The notes under the pieces were generated by a model, which was not told where the DNA came from, did no database searches, and was given only the letters and a program-made list of their open reading frames with translations. Source: Iodobacter sp. BJB302 (GTDB taxonomy: Bacteria > Pseudomonadota > Gammaproteobacteria > Burkholderiales > Chitinibacteraceae). Taken from it: a stretch of DNA of 64,000 nt. The DNA lies in assembly GCF_002735645.1 (NCBI RefSeq), contig NZ_PDZG01000004.1, forward strand, positions 1 to 64,000. The letters run 5' to 3'. Positions 30,428 to 41,931 of the stretch are shown here, one piece after another. Position numbers and translations under genes: made by a program. Each line of letters begins with the position of its first letter. The first letter of the stretch is position 1.

Positions 30428-30781
30428 TTAGAAGACGAGGCCGCCCTCACGGGCAGCATCAGCTAAGGCCTTAACACGGCCGTGATATTTGAAGCCGGAA
30501 CGGTCAAATGCAACCGTTTCGACACCTGCAGCTTTCGCTTTTTCAGCGATACGCTTGCCAATCACGACTGCGGCATCAACAGAGCCGCCATTCTTGATTT
30601 GGCCACGAACATCAGCTTCAAGAGTTGAAGCAGAAACCAGTACTTTGCTACCGGTTTCGTCGATGATCTGGGCGTAGATGTGACTGTTGGTGCGGTGCAC
30701 CGACAGACGCAACATCTTGAGCTCCGAAATCTTTGCACGGGTTTTACGTGCGCGGCGGAGTCGAGCTTGGTTCTTGTCCAT
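30428..30781 (-). CDS. rplR: 50S ribosomal protein L18
   Basis: A 117-residue 5S rRNA-binding protein with [10 protein letters not shown] at the start and [23 protein letters not shown] at the end. Part of the spc operon, 20 bp before rpsE. Confidence 0.98.
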   Translation of the reverse strand: MDKNQARLRRARKTRAKISELKMLRLSVHRTNSHIYAQIIDETGSKVLVSASTLEADVRGQIKNGGSVDAAVVIGKRIAEKAKAAGVETVAFDRSGFKYHGRVKALADAAREGGLVF

Positions 30782-30794
30782 GATTCAGCCTCGA

Positions 30795-31328
30795 TTACTT
30801 CTTCTTGGTTTCTTTCAATACGACAACCTCATCGGAATAACGTACACCCTTGCCTTTATATGGCTCTGGTTTACGGTATTCACGAATTTCGGCTGCAACC
30901 TGACCAACCAGTTGCTTGTCGGCGCCCTTGAGGACGATTTCGGTTTGTGTCGGAGTTTCCACCTTCACACCCGCTGGCATTGCATGCGCAACAGGGTGGG
31001 AAAAGCCGAGAGTCAGGTTCAAGATATCGCCTTGAGCCTGAGCACGGTAACCAACGCCTACCAGCAAGAGCTTACGCTCGAAGCCTTTAGAAACGCCTGT
31101 TACCATGTTATTTACCAATGCGCGCAAAGTACCGGACATAGAGCGGGCATGCTTAGATGCGCCCTTAGCGGCAAATTGAACTGCATTGTCCTCAACCTTG
31201 ACATCCACATCAACGCAAAGAGTTTGCGTCATTGTGCCATGTGGGCCCTTCACAACGATTTCACCAGCAGCGAAATTTACTTCAACGCCTGCCGGGATAA
31301 CTACTGGGTTTTTTGCTACGCGAGACAT
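30795..31328 (-). CDS. rplF: 50S ribosomal protein L6
   Basis: A 177-residue two-domain 50S protein near the sarcin-ricin loop. It starts [16 protein letters not shown] and carries the C-terminal signature [14 protein letters not shown]. Confidence 0.98.
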   Translation of the reverse strand: MSRVAKNPVVIPAGVEVNFAAGEIVVKGPHGTMTQTLCVDVDVKVEDNAVQFAAKGASKHARSMSGTLRALVNNMVTGVSKGFERKLLLVGVGYRAQAQGDILNLTLGFSHPVAHAMPAGVKVETPTQTEIVLKGADKQLVGQVAAEIREYRKPEPYKGKGVRYSDEVVVLKETKKK

Positions 31329-31340
31329 CGATTCACCTCT

Positions 31341-31733
31341 TTAAGCGACGACGCACAGAAGCTCGCCACCAATACCATTGGCACGTGCTTTGCGATCTGT
31401 CATTACGCCTTTGGAGGTGGACAAAATAGCCACACCCAGACCGTTCATCACCGTTGGGATTTCTGTTGCACCTTTATAGATGCGCAGACCCGGCTTGGAC
31501 ACGCGGTCCAAACGCTCGATAACCGGACGACCAGCGTAGTACTTGAGTTCGATGGTCAAAACAGGTTTAACTTCACCTGCGACTTCAAACGATTCGATAT
31601 AACCTTCATCTTGCAACACGCCAGCAATTGCTAACTTCAGCGTGGACGATGGCATTGTAACTTGTGCCTTGTCCGCGCGTTGTGCGTTGCGAATACGGGT
31701 TAGCATATCGGCGATAGGATCATGCATTGCCAT
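31341..31733 (-). CDS. rpsH: 30S ribosomal protein S8
   Basis: A 130-residue primary 16S-binding protein and, in E. coli, the spc operon autorepressor. It has [18 protein letters not shown] and [23 protein letters not shown] second ATG two codons in (MHDP) is the likelier family start by alignment; the first is used here. Confidence 0.98.
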   Translation of the reverse strand: MAMHDPIADMLTRIRNAQRADKAQVTMPSSTLKLAIAGVLQDEGYIESFEVAGEVKPVLTIELKYYAGRPVIERLDRVSKPGLRIYKGATEIPTVMNGLGVAILSTSKGVMTDRKARANGIGGELLCVVA

Positions 31734-31748
31734 GTTTTATCTCTCCTA

Positions 31749-32054
31749 TTACCAGCTAGCCTTGACCATGCCAGGAACTTCACCCTTGAAGGCGAGTTCA
31801 CGTAGCTTGATACGGCCGAGTCCGAATTTGCGATACACGCCACGACCACGACCAGTAATCGAACAACGATTTACTAGACGTACCGGGCTTGCATTACGCG
31901 GAAGCTGCTGGAATTGCAAACGAGCAGCAAAACGCTCTTCGTCAGATGCACTCTGGTCATTGATGACCGCCATCAGCTTTTCACGCTTGGCGGCGTACTT
32001 GGCGACGGTTGCACGACGCTTTTCCTCACGCTTAATCACTGCGACTTTAGCCAT
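31749..32054 (-). CDS. rpsN: 30S ribosomal protein S14 (zinc-free form)
   Basis: A 101-residue 30S head protein. I start it at [13 protein letters not shown], eight bases after rplE. The CxxC zinc pairs of the short form are absent, so it is the long C- type. It ends [14 protein letters not shown] 20-codon upstream extension inside rplE is rejected. Confidence 0.97.
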   Translation of the reverse strand: MAKVAVIKREEKRRATVAKYAAKREKLMAVINDQSASDEERFAARLQFQQLPRNASPVRLVNRCSITGRGRGVYRKFGLGRIKLRELAFKGEVPGMVKASW

Positions 32055-32061
32055 GGTTGCC

Positions 32062-32601
32062 TCAACTCTTGAATGGGAACTTGAAGCAAGCGAGTAAAGC
32101 ACGCGCTTCTTCATCGGATTTAGCTGTAGTGGTAATCGTAATATTCATACCACGCAAAGCGTCAATCTTGTCGTATTCGATTTCTGGGAAAATGATTTGC
32201 TCACGAACACCCATATTGAAATTACCACGACCGTCAAACGATTTGCCGCTCACGCCGCGGAAGTCGCGTACACGTGGAAGAGCAATCGTTACCAGACGAT
32301 CCAGGAATTCGAACATACGTTCGCGGCGCAAAGTCACTTTGCAGCCAACCGGATAACCTTCACGAATTTTGAAACCAGCAATCGACTTTTTAGCTACAGT
32401 AACAACCGGCTTTTGACCAGCAATTTTCACCAAATCACCAACAGCATGATCCATCACTTTCTTATCCGCAATCGCTTCGCCAACACCCATGTTAATGGTG
32501 ATCTTGTCGATGCGTGGAACTTGCATGATGGATTTGTAGCCAAACTGTTCAACCAGCTTTGGCACTACTTGTTCTTTATAAAACTCTTGCAGACGAGCCA
32601 T
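32062..32601 (-). CDS. rplE: 50S ribosomal protein L5
   Basis: A 179-residue 5S rRNA-binding protein of the central protuberance, with [21 protein letters not shown] and [30 protein letters not shown]. It is in the spc operon between rplX and rpsN. Confidence 0.98.
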   Translation of the reverse strand: MARLQEFYKEQVVPKLVEQFGYKSIMQVPRIDKITINMGVGEAIADKKVMDHAVGDLVKIAGQKPVVTVAKKSIAGFKIREGYPVGCKVTLRRERMFEFLDRLVTIALPRVRDFRGVSGKSFDGRGNFNMGVREQIIFPEIEYDKIDALRGMNITITTTAKSDEEARALLACFKFPFKS

Positions 32602-32614
32602 TTTTCATCACCCC

Positions 32615-32935
32615 TTAGCCGCCAACCACTTCGCCACTAGACTTAAAGAAACGAACCTTACGGCCATCCTCTAAAGTCTTGAAGCCAACGCGATCAGCCT
32701 TGCCCGTTGCAGTGTTAAACAAGGCAACATTAGAAATGTGAACCGGCATAGTCTTTTCGACAATACCGCCCTGTACACCGCGCATTGGATTAGGCTTTTG
32801 GTGTTTTTTCACCACATTAACGCCTTCAACCACGACACGATCTTCAGCCGGGATTACGCGCAGCACTGTACCGCGCTTGCCGTTGTCCTTGCCTGTGATA
32901 ACGATGATTTCATCGCCTTTGCGAATCTTGTTCAT
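32615..32935 (-). CDS. rplX: 50S ribosomal protein L24
   Basis: A 106-residue KOW-domain 50S assembly initiator. I start it at [22 protein letters not shown]; the ten upstream codons overlap rplN and are not conserved. [28 protein letters not shown] is diagnostic. Confidence 0.97.
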   Translation of the reverse strand: MNKIRKGDEIIVITGKDNGKRGTVLRVIPAEDRVVVEGVNVVKKHQKPNPMRGVQGGIVEKTMPVHISNVALFNTATGKADRVGFKTLEDGRKVRFFKSSGEVVGG

Positions 32936-32945
32936 GCCCGTCCCC

Positions 32946-33314
32946 TTACAACACTTCTGGCGCAAGTGAAACGATTTTCATGAATCGTTCATTGCGCAGC
33001 TCACGAGTCACTGGCCCGAAAATGCGGGTACCAATAGGCTCAAGCTTGGCGTTAAGGAGAACTGCAGCGTTGCCATCAAACTTGATAAGCGAACCATCAG
33101 CACGGCGTACGCCCTTAGCGGTGCGAACCACTACGGCGCTATATACGTCACCTTTTTTAACACGGCCACGAGGGGCAGCATCTTTAATGGCAACCTTAAT
33201 AATATCGCCCACCGAAGCGTAGCGACGCTTGGAACCACCAAGAACCTTAATGCACATTACTGAACGTGCACCAGTGTTATCAGCAACTTCAAGCCTAGTT
33301 TGCATTTGAATCAT
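32946..33314 (-). CDS. rplN: 50S ribosomal protein L14
   Basis: A 122-residue 50S interface protein (bridge B8). The start [17 protein letters not shown] is chosen because GGAGG lies upstream and the family begins there; a longer reading frame runs back through leader hairpins. It appears to be the first gene of the spc operon, since a terminator-like hairpin precedes the leader after rpsQ. Confidence 0.97.
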   Translation of the reverse strand: MIQMQTRLEVADNTGARSVMCIKVLGGSKRRYASVGDIIKVAIKDAAPRGRVKKGDVYSAVVVRTAKGVRRADGSLIKFDGNAAVLLNAKLEPIGTRIFGPVTRELRNERFMKIVSLAPEVL

Positions 33315-33347
33315 TGAAACAAACCTCCAACTTTTTCCGCCTATAAT

Positions 33348-33380
33348 CTCGGCAAAACCGAGTCGCTCGGCAAAACCGAG
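33348..33380 (-). promoter_or_regulatory. Twin hairpins in the rplN leader
   Basis: Two identical 15-bp units, CTCGGcaaaaCCGAG on the plus strand, occupy 33348-33362 and 33366-33380, three bases apart. Each folds as a 5-bp stem-loop. They lie 34-66 nt upstream of the rplN start in an unusually long 187-bp gap. They could be a leader control element or part of the spc promoter region. Confidence 0.6.
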
Positions 33381-33449
33381 CATTAGCAGCTAGTTTTGGA
33401 TCCCGTAGGGAAGAACTCCATACACAACAAGATGTTATTTATGGATAAG

Positions 33450-33484
33450 AAAGCGGGCATTGTACATAAAGCACAATACCCGCG
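33450..33484 (-). terminator. Probable terminator after rpsQ
   Basis: GCGGGCATTGT (33453-33463) and ACAATACCCGC (33473-33483) form an 11-bp stem with one wobble. On the minus strand TTTCTTAT follows. It would end the S10 operon before the spc operon starts at rplN. Confidence 0.6.
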
Positions 33485-33501
33485 CAAGCACGTATTAAAT
33501 A

Positions 33502-33762
33502 TTAATTACGAGCTTTTTCTACCAGCGTCGTCACAGCCCAGTTTTTAGTCTTGGACAGTGGACGAATTTCTTGGATTGTAACCAAATCACCTTCGTGATA
33601 CTGATTGCTTTCGTCGTGTGCATGGTATTTTTTGGAACGACGCATCATCTTGCCGTAGAGCGGGTGTTTAACCAGACGCTCTACCAACACGGTAACAGTC
33701 TTATCCATTTTGTCGCTGACGATACGGCCTGTCAGTTCGCGCTTCAGTTTAGCTTCAGACAT
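33502..33762 (-). CDS. rpsQ: 30S ribosomal protein S17
   Basis: An 86-residue OB-fold 30S assembly protein. It has [29 protein letters not shown] and [18 protein letters not shown]. It is the last gene of the S10 operon here. Confidence 0.98.
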   Translation of the reverse strand: MSEAKLKRELTGRIVSDKMDKTVTVLVERLVKHPLYGKMMRRSKKYHAHDESNQYHEGDLVTIQEIRPLSKTKNWAVTTLVEKARN

Positions 33763-33764
33763 CG

Positions 33765-33953
33765 TTAAGCCGCCTTCTGAGCCATGATGGTATGAACGCG
33801 CGCAATATCTTTGCGCACACGGTTGAGTTCGCTTGGCTTTGCCAGTTGACCCGTCGCATGCTGCATACGCAAGCTAAACTGCGCCTTCAACAATGCGGTC
33901 AACTCAGCCTTCAGCTCTTCAACAGATTTCTGATGTAGTTCAGCAGCTTTCAT
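33765..33953 (-). CDS. rpmC: 50S ribosomal protein L29
   Basis: A 62-residue helical protein at the tunnel exit. It has [28 protein letters not shown]. Its ATG overlaps the rplP stop (ATGA). Confidence 0.97.
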   Translation of the reverse strand: MKAAELHQKSVEELKAELTALLKAQFSLRMQHATGQLAKPSELNRVRKDIARVHTIMAQKAA

Positions 33954-34369
33954 CGTTGTCCCGCCTGACGAGTGACAAAGGTAGTCGCGAATGGCAATTT
34001 AGCAGATGCAAGACGGAAAGCCTCACGTGCAACCGCTTCATCTACACCATCCAGCTCATACAAAACTTTGCCTGGTTGAATCTCAGCAACCCAGTAATCC
34101 GGGCTACCCTTACCATTACCCATACGCACTTCAGCGGGCTTGGTAGAGATTGGCTTATCTGGGAACGTACGAATCCATACGCGACCACCACGTTTAATAT
34201 AACGGGTAATCGCACGACGTGCGGATTCGATCTGACGAGCAGTCAGACGACCACGACTTGTGGCCTTGAGCCCAAACACACCAAAAGCAACGCTGTTACC
34301 ACGGGTAGCGATACCCGTGTTACGGCCCTTCTGGACCTTGCGATACTTAAGTCTAGTTGGCTGCAGCAT
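33950..34369 (-). CDS. rplP: 50S ribosomal protein L16
   Basis: A 139-residue 50S protein essential for A-site and peptidyl transferase shape. It starts [17 protein letters not shown] and contains [36 protein letters not shown]. The start overlaps the end of rpsC by 17 bp. Confidence 0.98.
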   Translation of the reverse strand: MLQPTRLKYRKVQKGRNTGIATRGNSVAFGVFGLKATSRGRLTARQIESARRAITRYIKRGGRVWIRTFPDKPISTKPAEVRMGNGKGSPDYWVAEIQPGKVLYELDGVDEAVAREAFRLASAKLPFATTFVTRQAGQR

Positions 34370-35060
34370 TGCGAGGCCCCTTCCGTGCGTTTTTCTTCTG
34401 AGCTTCAGGTGCTGGTTCAGCAGCCTTTTCGCCCGGCTTCATTTCGCCTTTATAAACCCAAACCTTGATACCAATGATACCGTAGGTGGTTTTGGCTTCA
34501 GAAGTTGCGTAATCAATATCTGCACGCAGAGTATGCAAAGGCACACGACCTTCACGATACCATTCTGTACGCGCAATTTCGATGCCGTTCAAACGACCTG
34601 ACGACATGATCTTGATACCTTGAGCACCAAGACGCATTGCGTTTTGCATTGCACGCTTCATCGCACGACGGAACATTACGCGCTTTTCAAGTTGCGCAGA
34701 AATACTGTCAGCAATAATTTGTGCATCGATTTCAGGCTTACGCACTTCTTCGATATTTACATGCACGGGCACATTCAGGATCTTTTGCAGCGCTTTTTTG
34801 AGCTGCTCAATATCCTCACCCTTTTTACCAATCACCACACCAGGACGAGCCGTGAAGATAGTGATTTTGGCATTCTTAGCCGGACGCTCGATTACGACAC
34901 GACTCACTGAAGCACTGGCCAGTTTCTTTTTCAGATAATCGCGTACTGCGATATCTTCATTGAGCATACCGGCAAAATTGCTACTGTTGGCGTACCAACG
35001 CGAAGCCCAGTTCTTAGTGACGGCGAGACGAAAACCCGTCGGATGAACTTTCTGACCCAT
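34353..35060 (-). CDS. rpsC: 30S ribosomal protein S3
   Basis: A 235-residue protein at the mRNA entry tunnel. It has [18 protein letters not shown], a KH domain around the [15 protein letters not shown] loop, and the C domain with [22 protein letters not shown]. The basic C-terminal tail is typical. Confidence 0.98.
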   Translation of the reverse strand: MGQKVHPTGFRLAVTKNWASRWYANSSNFAGMLNEDIAVRDYLKKKLASASVSRVVIERPAKNAKITIFTARPGVVIGKKGEDIEQLKKALQKILNVPVHVNIEEVRKPEIDAQIIADSISAQLEKRVMFRRAMKRAMQNAMRLGAQGIKIMSSGRLNGIEIARTEWYREGRVPLHTLRADIDYATSEAKTTYGIIGIKVWVYKGEMKPGEKAAEPAPEAQKKNARKGPRNAAAN

Positions 35061-35069
35061 AGTCGCTCC

Positions 35070-35399
35070 TTAATCGCCAACAATCAATGTGATATGGCAA
35101 GTTTGCTTCTCGATACGATTGCCACGGCCTTTGGCACGTGCGCTGAAACGCTTAAGAGAAGGTCCCTTATCCACAAAAATTGTGGTCACTTTGAGTGCGT
35201 CGATATCGGCGCCCTCATTGTGCTCAGCATTGGCAATAGCGGATTCCAGAACCTTCTTAATTAAAACTGCACCCTTTTTAGGGCAGAAGGCCAGAATGTT
35301 CAACGCCTGCTCTACCGGCTTGCCACGGACTAGGTCAGCGACCAGCCGCGCTTTTTGGGCGGAGAGGCGAGTGTTGCTTAATACAGCAGATACTTGCAT
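35070..35399 (-). CDS. rplV: 50S ribosomal protein L22
   Basis: A 109-residue protein lining the exit tunnel. It has [25 protein letters not shown], and the beta-hairpin tip region [18 protein letters not shown] looks wild type. Confidence 0.98.
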   Translation of the reverse strand: MQVSAVLSNTRLSAQKARLVADLVRGKPVEQALNILAFCPKKGAVLIKKVLESAIANAEHNEGADIDALKVTTIFVDKGPSLKRFSARAKGRGNRIEKQTCHITLIVGD

Positions 35400-35408
35400 G
35401 TCTTCACC

Positions 35409-35684
35409 TTATCGCTTGGCTTTTTTGTCCGCAGCATGGCCTTTGAACGTGCGGGTAAGTGCGAACTCACCCAGCTTGTGTCCAACCATATTTTCGTTCA
35501 CATATACTGGAACGTGCTGCTTACCATTGTGAACCGCAATTGTCAGACCAACGAAGTCTGGCAACACAGTAGAACGGCGTGACCAAGTTTTCACTGGACG
35601 CTTGTCGTTCGCCGCGCGGGCAGTTTCCACCTTTTTGATCAGGTGCAGGTCAACGAATGGGCCTTTTTTAATAGAACGTGCCAT
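35409..35684 (-). CDS. rpsS: 30S ribosomal protein S19
   Basis: A 91-residue 30S head protein. It starts [20 protein letters not shown] and has [26 protein letters not shown] and the [16 protein letters not shown] signature. Confidence 0.98.
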   Translation of the reverse strand: MARSIKKGPFVDLHLIKKVETARAANDKRPVKTWSRRSTVLPDFVGLTIAVHNGKQHVPVYVNENMVGHKLGEFALTRTFKGHAADKKAKR

Positions 35685-35689
35685 TTACA

Positions 35690-36526
35690 TTACCTCTTGT
35701 TCGCGGGACGACGACGCACGATCATATTGCTTGTGCGTTTGTTGCGACGAGTGCGATAGCCCTTAGCAGGCTGGCCCCATGGACTTACTGGAACACGACC
35801 TTCACCAGTACGACCTTCACCACCACCGTGCGGGTGATCAACCGGGTTCATTGCAGTACCACGAACAGTTGGACGAATACCCAACCAACGCTTAGCACCT
35901 GCTTTACCGTAGGAGCGAAGATTATGCTCTTCGTTACCTACTTCACCGATTGTAGCGCGGCAGTCAACATGAACTTTGCGGATTTCGCCAGAGCGCAAAC
36001 GCAATTGAGCGTAAGCACCTTCGCGAGCCAGCAACTGAACTGCTGCACCTGCAGAACGTGCCAACTGAGCGCCTTTGCCCGGTTGCAGTTCAATGCAATG
36101 GATTGTGGAACCAACTGGGATATTGCGGATTGGGAGGGTATTACCCACCTTAATCGGCGCATCCGAGCCAGAAATCACGGTCATATCAGCCTTCAGGCCT
36201 TTAGGAGCAATGATATAGCGACGCTCACCATCTGCGTAGCAAAGCAACGCGATGTTAGCGGTACGGTTAGGATCGTACTCAAGACGCTCAACGCGCGCCA
36301 CGATACCATCCTTGTCATTGCGCTTAAAGTCGATAAGACGATAATGCTGCTTGTGACCACCACCCATATGACGGGTTGTAATCACACCACGGTTGTTACG
36401 ACCAGCTGTCTTGCTTTGCGACTCGAGCAAAGGAGCGTATGGCGCACCCTTGTGTAGATCTGGGGTCACAACCTTGACGACGGCGCGGCGACCGGGGGAC
36501 GTCGGTTTTACTTTTACCAATGCCAT
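35690..36526 (-). CDS. rplB: 50S ribosomal protein L2
   Basis: A 278-residue 50S core protein close to the peptidyl transferase centre. It has [14 protein letters not shown] and [25 protein letters not shown]. The C-terminal [19 protein letters not shown] loop is intact, including the functionally important histidine. Confidence 0.98.
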   Translation of the reverse strand: MALVKVKPTSPGRRAVVKVVTPDLHKGAPYAPLLESQSKTAGRNNRGVITTRHMGGGHKQHYRLIDFKRNDKDGIVARVERLEYDPNRTANIALLCYADGERRYIIAPKGLKADMTVISGSDAPIKVGNTLPIRNIPVGSTIHCIELQPGKGAQLARSAGAAVQLLAREGAYAQLRLRSGEIRKVHVDCRATIGEVGNEEHNLRSYGKAGAKRWLGIRPTVRGTAMNPVDHPHGGGEGRTGEGRVPVSPWGQPAKGYRTRRNKRTSNMIVRRRPANKR

Positions 36527-36538
36527 TTTCAGTCTCCT

Positions 36539-36844
36539 TTACTGCGCTGCCGCGAGGTCGAGTTCTTGGCCTGCAGCAAGGCTAATATAAGCCTTTTTCC
36601 AGTCCTTGCGACGACCTACGGTACGACCAAATTTCTTGCCCTTGCCCTTGACATTCAATGTAGACACACCCTCAACCTTCACTTTAAAGAGAAGTTCAAC
36701 AGCGGCCTTGATTTCTGCCTTAGTAGCGTCCGTGGATACACGGAAAACAACCTGGTCATTCTTTTCAGCCACAAAAGTGGTCTTTTCTGACACGATAGGT
36801 GCCAAAAGAACTTGAAGCAGACGATTTTCAGAGAATTGCATCAT
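36539..36844 (-). CDS. rplW: 50S ribosomal protein L23
   Basis: A 101-residue tunnel-exit protein that docks trigger factor and SRP. It has [25 protein letters not shown] and [21 protein letters not shown]. Its ATG overlaps the rplD stop; a second ATG follows directly. Confidence 0.97.
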   Translation of the reverse strand: MMQFSENRLLQVLLAPIVSEKTTFVAEKNDQVVFRVSTDATKAEIKAAVELLFKVKVEGVSTLNVKGKGKKFGRTVGRRKDWKKAYISLAAGQELDLAAAQ

Positions 36845-37461
36845 GCGTACAACTCCTCAAAAGCTTGCAGTGCTTCGCGAGTGATAACCACTTTCTTAAA
36901 ACGAACGAGGCTCACTGGATCAGCTTGCGATGGCTCAAGCACCAGAACGTGCGCCAGATTGCGCGACGCGAGGTACAAGTTCTCATCCAGCTCTTTGGTG
37001 ATAATCAACACGGAATCCAACTGCATAGCAGCCAGTTTCTGCGCGAAAGCCTTAGTTTTTGGTGTTTCAGCAGTAAAGCTCTCCACCACCACAAGACGCT
37101 CTTCACGAACCAGTTGCGACAGAATGGTCGCGATACCAGCACGGAACATCTTACGGTTAACCTTTTGCGAGAAGTTCTCGTCCGGGCTATTCGGGAAAGC
37201 ACGACCACCACCACGCCAAAGCGGGGAGGAGCTCATACCAGCACGAGCACGGCCAGTACCTTTCTGCTTCCAAGGCTTTTTGGTCGTGTGACTTACGTTA
37301 TCACGACCTTTTTGAGCACGATTGCCGCTACGAGCATTCGCGAAGTAAGCTGTCACAACCTGGTGAACCAGCGCTTCGTTGAATTCGCGTGCGAACAGTG
37401 CATCTGAACCAGCAACAGCGGCTTGCGCCTCGCCGGCAGCATTGATGACTTTAAGATCCAT
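36841..37461 (-). CDS. rplD: 50S ribosomal protein L4
   Basis: A 206-residue tunnel protein and, in E. coli, the autoregulator of the S10 operon. The tunnel loop [29 protein letters not shown] is clear. The start overlaps the rplC stop (TAATG). Confidence 0.98.
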   Translation of the reverse strand: MDLKVINAAGEAQAAVAGSDALFAREFNEALVHQVVTAYFANARSGNRAQKGRDNVSHTTKKPWKQKGTGRARAGMSSSPLWRGGGRAFPNSPDENFSQKVNRKMFRAGIATILSQLVREERLVVVESFTAETPKTKAFAQKLAAMQLDSVLIITKELDENLYLASRNLAHVLVLEPSQADPVSLVRFKKVVITREALQAFEELYA

Positions 37462-38105
37462 TACGCACCTGCCTTCACACTCGGACGAACAACTACGTCA
37501 TTGCCCTTGCAGCCAGGGACTGCACCCTTAACCAACAGCAATTGACGTTCGGCGTCGACACGGACGATTTCCAAGTTCTGGGTTGTACGCTGAACGTTAC
37601 CCAGTTGACCTGCCATGCGCTTACCCGGCAAAACACGACCCGGATCTTGCGCCTGACCAATGGAACCCGGCGTATTGTGCGAGCGCGAGTTACCGTGGGA
37701 GGCACGGTTGGAAGAGAAGTGGTGACGTTTAATTACACCAGCAAAACCCTTACCCAGAGTTGTACCAGTAACATCAACATAAGAACCAGCCGCAAACATC
37801 TCAACTGAAAGCTGATCACCAGCCTTCAATTCTGCTAATTTCTCAGCAGTAACGTTAAATTCAACCAAGCCCAAACCAGCTTCCACGCCTGCTTTCGCAA
37901 AGTGGCCTGCCTGAGCCTTGTTAACACGACTAGCTTTCTTTGCACCGAAAGTAACCTGAACAGCTGCATAGCCATCAGTTTCCGGCGTCTTGATTTGCGT
38001 AACGCGATTAGCAGACATGTCCAGCACAGTTACCGGAATGGAAGCACCATCCTCAGCAAATACGCGGGTCATGCCGACTTTACGTCCGACAAGTCCTAAG
38101 CTCAT
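37461..38105 (-). CDS. rplC: 50S ribosomal protein L3
   Basis: A 214-residue 50S assembly initiator. I start it at [16 protein letters not shown] with a purine-rich GAAAGGGAT upstream; a longer frame runs back through the intergenic terminator and is not used. [24 protein letters not shown] is diagnostic, with the usual methylatable Gln region. Confidence 0.98.
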   Translation of the reverse strand: MSLGLVGRKVGMTRVFAEDGASIPVTVLDMSANRVTQIKTPETDGYAAVQVTFGAKKASRVNKAQAGHFAKAGVEAGLGLVEFNVTAEKLAELKAGDQLSVEMFAAGSYVDVTGTTLGKGFAGVIKRHHFSSNRASHGNSRSHNTPGSIGQAQDPGRVLPGKRMAGQLGNVQRTTQNLEIVRVDAERQLLLVKGAVPGCKGNDVVVRPSVKAGA

Positions 38106-38154
38106 AGTTATATCCCTTTCAGGGCCGATTACGATTGACCGGCTAAACCTAAAG

Positions 38155-38188
38155 TAAAAAAGGCTTGCCACCCTTAAGTAGCAAGCCC
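38155..38188 (-). terminator. Intrinsic terminator or attenuator between rpsJ and rplC
   Basis: On the minus strand GGCTTGC (38187-38181) and GCAAGCC (38168-38162) form a 7-bp stem followed by six T residues (38161-38156). It lies inside the 156-bp gap between rpsJ and rplC, which in most proteobacteria are cotranscribed. Transcription of the rplC...rpsQ part may therefore have its own promoter or be attenuated here. Confidence 0.75.
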
Positions 38189-38261
38189 GCGACTTTAGCA
38201 AGATTTTTCTTTCACCGCAAGTACTTAGCGCACATCACAGCAAAAAAATCTTGTTTGCCGA

Positions 38262-38573
38262 TTACTGCAGTTTAATTTCTACGTCTACACCAGCTGGTAA
38301 ATCCAACTTCATCAGTGCATCAACAGTTTTATCTGTTGGATTAACGATATCCATTAAACGCAAATGTGTGCGAATTTCCATCTGATCACGCGCCATTTTA
38401 TTAACGTGTGGGGAGCTCAGAATGTCAAAACGCTCAATTTTAGTAGGTAGCGGAACCGGGCCTTTAACAACAGCACCAGTACGCTTAGCCGTATCAACAA
38501 TTTCCTGCGCCGAACGATCGATCAAAGCGTAGTCAAAAGCTTTCAGACGGATACGAATTTTTTGGTTTTGCAT
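38262..38573 (-). CDS. rpsJ: 30S ribosomal protein S10 / NusE
   Basis: A 103-residue 30S protein that also acts as NusE in antitermination with NusB and links to NusG. It starts [26 protein letters not shown] and ends [10 protein letters not shown]. It follows tuf after 14 bp, so it belongs to the str unit here, separated from rplC by a terminator. Confidence 0.98.
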   Translation of the reverse strand: MQNQKIRIRLKAFDYALIDRSAQEIVDTAKRTGAVVKGPVPLPTKIERFDILSSPHVNKMARDQMEIRTHLRLMDIVNPTDKTVDALMKLDLPAGVDVEIKLQ

Positions 38574-38587
38574 TTTAGTTACCTGGC

Positions 38588-39778
38588 TTAAACGAGGACT
38601 TTGGCAACAACACCAGCACCAACAGTACGACCACCTTCGCGAATCGCGAAGCGCAGACCTTGTTCCATTGCAACTGGAGCGATCAGGGTAACGGTTACTT
38701 CAACGTTATCACCTGGCATCACCATTTCTGTACCTGCTGGCAAATCAACCGAACCTGTTACGTCAGTTGTACGGAAGAAGAACTGTGGACGGTAGCCGTT
38801 AAAGAATGGAGTGTGACGACCACCTTCATCTTTCGACAGAACGTAAACAGAACCTTCAAACTTTGTGTGCGGTGTAATCGAACCTGGTTTTGCCAGAACT
38901 TGACCACGCTGAACATCTTCACGCTTAGTACCACGCAACAATGCACCGATATTATCGCCAGCCTGACCTTGGTCCAGCAGCTTACGGAACATTTCAACAC
39001 CAGTACATGTAGTCTTAACAGTTGTAGTGATACCAACGATTTCGATTTCTTCACCAACTTTAACTACGCCGCGCTCTACACGACCTGTTACCACAGTACC
39101 GCGACCAGAGATCGAGAATACGTCTTCAACTGGCATCAGGAACGCGCCGTCTACAGCACGCTCTGGCAATGGAATGTACGAATCAAGCGCTTCAGCAAGA
39201 CGGTAGATCGATGGCTCGCCGTGCTCAGATTGGTCACCTTCCAGTGCCAGACGGGCAGAACCCACAACGATAGGAGTATCGTCACCTGGGAAATCATATT
39301 TGCTCAGCAGTTCACGAACTTCCATGTCAACCAGCTCAAGCAACTCTGCATCATCAACCAAGTCAGCTTTGTTCAGGTAAACAACGATGTACGGAACACC
39401 AACCTGACGAGCCAGCAAGATGTGCTCGCGAGTTTGTGGCATAGGACCATCAGCAGCTGAACAAACCAAGATCGCGCCATCCATCTGCGCAGCACCAGTA
39501 ATCATGTTCTTGATGTAATCCGCGTGACCCGGGCAGTCAACGTGAGCGTAGTGACGAGTTTCTGTCTCATACTCAACGTGTGAAGTATTAATAGTAATAC
39601 CACGTGCTTTTTCTTCAGGTGCGCTGTCGATTTGTGAGTAGTCTTTCGCTTCACCACCGAATTTCTTCGACAAGATTGTCGAAATAGCCGCTGTTAGTGT
39701 GGTCTTACCATGGTCAACGTGACCAATTGTACCAACGTTAACGTGTGGCTTTGTGCGCGTAAATTTTTCTTTTGCCAT
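38588..39778 (-). CDS. tuf: Elongation factor Tu (copy in the str operon)
   Basis: GTPase that delivers aminoacyl-tRNA to the ribosome. At 396 residues it has [21 protein letters not shown] and NKAD G motifs and the three EF-Tu domains. It differs from the second copy (55493-56683) at about seven residues, all in the C-terminal two-thirds: H/Y in EHGEPS, T/P in GITTTV, E/Q in KFEGSV, A/E in DLPAGT, T/S in VTVTL, and the final two of KVLV/KVIE. In str order rpsL-rpsG-fusA-tuf. Confidence 0.98.
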   Translation of the reverse strand: MAKEKFTRTKPHVNVGTIGHVDHGKTTLTAAISTILSKKFGGEAKDYSQIDSAPEEKARGITINTSHVEYETETRHYAHVDCPGHADYIKNMITGAAQMDGAILVCSAADGPMPQTREHILLARQVGVPYIVVYLNKADLVDDAELLELVDMEVRELLSKYDFPGDDTPIVVGSARLALEGDQSEHGEPSIYRLAEALDSYIPLPERAVDGAFLMPVEDVFSISGRGTVVTGRVERGVVKVGEEIEIVGITTTVKTTCTGVEMFRKLLDQGQAGDNIGALLRGTKREDVQRGQVLAKPGSITPHTKFEGSVYVLSKDEGGRHTPFFNGYRPQFFFRTTDVTGSVDLPAGTEMVMPGDNVEVTVTLIAPVAMEQGLRFAIREGGRTVGAGVVAKVLV

Positions 39779-39804
39779 TGCTATAGATCCTTTAAATTAT
39801 TTGA

Positions 39805-41904
39805 TTATTTTTTGTTCGCAATAATCGCGTCAGCCACATGCTTCGGCGCTTCGGAGTAGTGCTTGAATTCCATAGAGTAAGTTGCACGACCCTGCGACAT
39901 TGAGCGCAAGCGAGTCGAGTAACCAAACATCTCGGAAAGAGGCAACTCTGCCTTAACCATCTTGCCACCAGCAGGATTATCATCCATACCTTGCAAGATA
40001 CCACGGCGGGACGAGATATCGCCCATGATGTCGCCCATGTACTCTTCTGGTGTTTCGACTTCTACGGCCATCATAGGCTCAAGAATAACGGCACCAGCAC
40101 GACGCATCGCTTCTTTAAACGCAATCGAACCCGCAAGTTCAAACGCAATTTGTGAAGAGTCAACATCGTGGTACGAACCAAACGTCAGGCGAACCTTAAC
40201 GTCAACAACCGGGAAGCCTGCCAACACACCAGCTTTCAATGTGTTCTGGATACCCTTGTCCACCGAAGGGATAAATTCACGAGGAATTGTACCACCCTTG
40301 ATTTCGTCGATGAACGCATAACCATTACCTTCACCCGAAGGCTCTACAGTAATCACGCAGTGACCGTACTGACCCTTACCGCCAGACTGTTTAGCATGCT
40401 TACCTTCGATATCGGTAGCGATACGGGTAATTGTTTCGCGGTATGCAACTTGCGGAGCACCCACGTTTGCTTCAACGCCAAACTCACGGCGCATACGGTC
40501 AACCAGAATCTCTAAGTGCAGCTCACCCATACCAGACATAATTGTCTGGCCGGTTTCTTCGTCTGTACGTACGCGGAAAGACGGATCTTCCTTAGCAAGA
40601 CGATTTAGAGCAATACCCATTTTTTCCTGGTCTTGCTTTGTTTTTGGCTCAACAGCAACGTGAATTACTGGCTCTGGGAATATCATGCGTTCCAAGATAA
40701 TGAAGTCACTTGGTGCACATAATGTTTCACCTGTTGTAACTTCTTTCAAGCCAATCGCAGCAGCGATATCGCCAGCATAAACTTCATCAATTTCCTGACG
40801 ATCGTTTGCGTGCATTTGCACGATACGGCCGATACGCTCTTTCTTATCCTTAACCGAGTTCAGCACGGTATCGCCAGACTTCACAACACCAGAGTAAACA
40901 CGGAAGAAGGTCAGCTGACCAACATAAGGATCGCTCATCAGCTTAAATGCCAGCGCCGAGAACGGAGCAGTATCTGAAGCTTCACGAGTAATAGGTTGTT
41001 CTTTTTCATCCACGCCAGTAATCGCAGCAACTTCAACCGGTGAAGGCATAAAGTCGATTACAGCGTCGAGCATACGTTGTACGCCCTTGTTCTTGAACGC
41101 ACTGCCACACAGCATAGGCTGAATTTCGCACGCTAAAGTACGGATGCGCAAACCTTCAATGATTTCAGCTTCGCTCAAATCACCTTCTTCAAGGTATTTG
41201 TTCATCATCTCTTCAGATGACTCAGCAGCGGCTTCAACCATGTTTTCACGCCAAGTTTGAGCGATCTCTGCTAATTCAGCAGGGATATCACCATACTCAA
41301 ACTTCATACCTTGCGATGCTTCATCCCACAAGATGGATTTCATCTTGATCAGATCAACCACGCCGGTAAAGCCATCTTCAGCGCCAACTGGAATTACAAC
41401 CGGCACTGGATTAGCCTTAAGGCGAATCTTCATCTGCTCTACAACGCGGAAGAAGTTAGCACCTTGACGGTCCATCTTGTTTACGAAAGCAAGACGTGGA
41501 ACTTTGTATTTATTAGCTTGACGCCATACGGTTTCAGACTGAGGCTGAACACCACCCACAGCGCAATAAACCATGCATGCACCGTCCAGAACGCGCATAG
41601 AGCGCTCAACTTCAATAGTGAAGTCAACGTGGCCTGGGGTGTCGATGATGTTAATGCGGTGTTCCGGGTACTGTTGCGCCATGCCTTTCCAGAACGTAGT
41701 TGTAGCAGCAGAAGTAATGGTAATACCACGCTCCTGCTCTTGCTCCATCCAGTCCATTGTTGCGGCGCCATCATGCACTTCACCGATCTTGTGGTTTACA
41801 CCGGTGTAGAACAGAACGCGTTCGGTCGTCGTCGTTTTACCGGCGTCGATGTGAGCAGAAATACCAATATTACGGTAGCGCTCAATAGAAGTCTTACGTG
41901 CCAC
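39805..41904 (-). CDS. fusA: Elongation factor G
   Basis: Translocation GTPase, 699 residues. It has [27 protein letters not shown] and [10 protein letters not shown] motifs, domains II-V, and the domain IV start through [14 protein letters not shown]. The length and residues are ordinary and no fusion is seen. Confidence 0.98.
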   Translation of the reverse strand: MARKTSIERYRNIGISAHIDAGKTTTTERVLFYTGVNHKIGEVHDGAATMDWMEQEQERGITITSAATTTFWKGMAQQYPEHRINIIDTPGHVDFTIEVERSMRVLDGACMVYCAVGGVQPQSETVWRQANKYKVPRLAFVNKMDRQGANFFRVVEQMKIRLKANPVPVVIPVGAEDGFTGVVDLIKMKSILWDEASQGMKFEYGDIPAELAEIAQTWRENMVEAAAESSEEMMNKYLEEGDLSEAEIIEGLRIRTLACEIQPMLCGSAFKNKGVQRMLDAVIDFMPSPVEVAAITGVDEKEQPITREASDTAPFSALAFKLMSDPYVGQLTFFRVYSGVVKSGDTVLNSVKDKKERIGRIVQMHANDRQEIDEVYAGDIAAAIGLKEVTTGETLCAPSDFIILERMIFPEPVIHVAVEPKTKQDQEKMGIALNRLAKEDPSFRVRTDEETGQTIMSGMGELHLEILVDRMRREFGVEANVGAPQVAYRETITRIATDIEGKHAKQSGGKGQYGHCVITVEPSGEGNGYAFIDEIKGGTIPREFIPSVDKGIQNTLKAGVLAGFPVVDVKVRLTFGSYHDVDSSQIAFELAGSIAFKEAMRRAGAVILEPMMAVEVETPEEYMGDIMGDISSRRGILQGMDDNPAGGKMVKAELPLSEMFGYSTRLRSMSQGRATYSMEFKHYSEAPKHVADAIIANKK

Positions 41905-41931
41905 GGGAGATTCCTTATCCGGGTTACGCGA

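Noticed and set aside
30687-31634. A 315-codon plus-strand frame across rplR, rplF and rpsH
   Set aside because: It is the antisense shadow of three certain ribosomal protein genes, and its product has a cysteine- and histidine-rich, non-protein-like composition.
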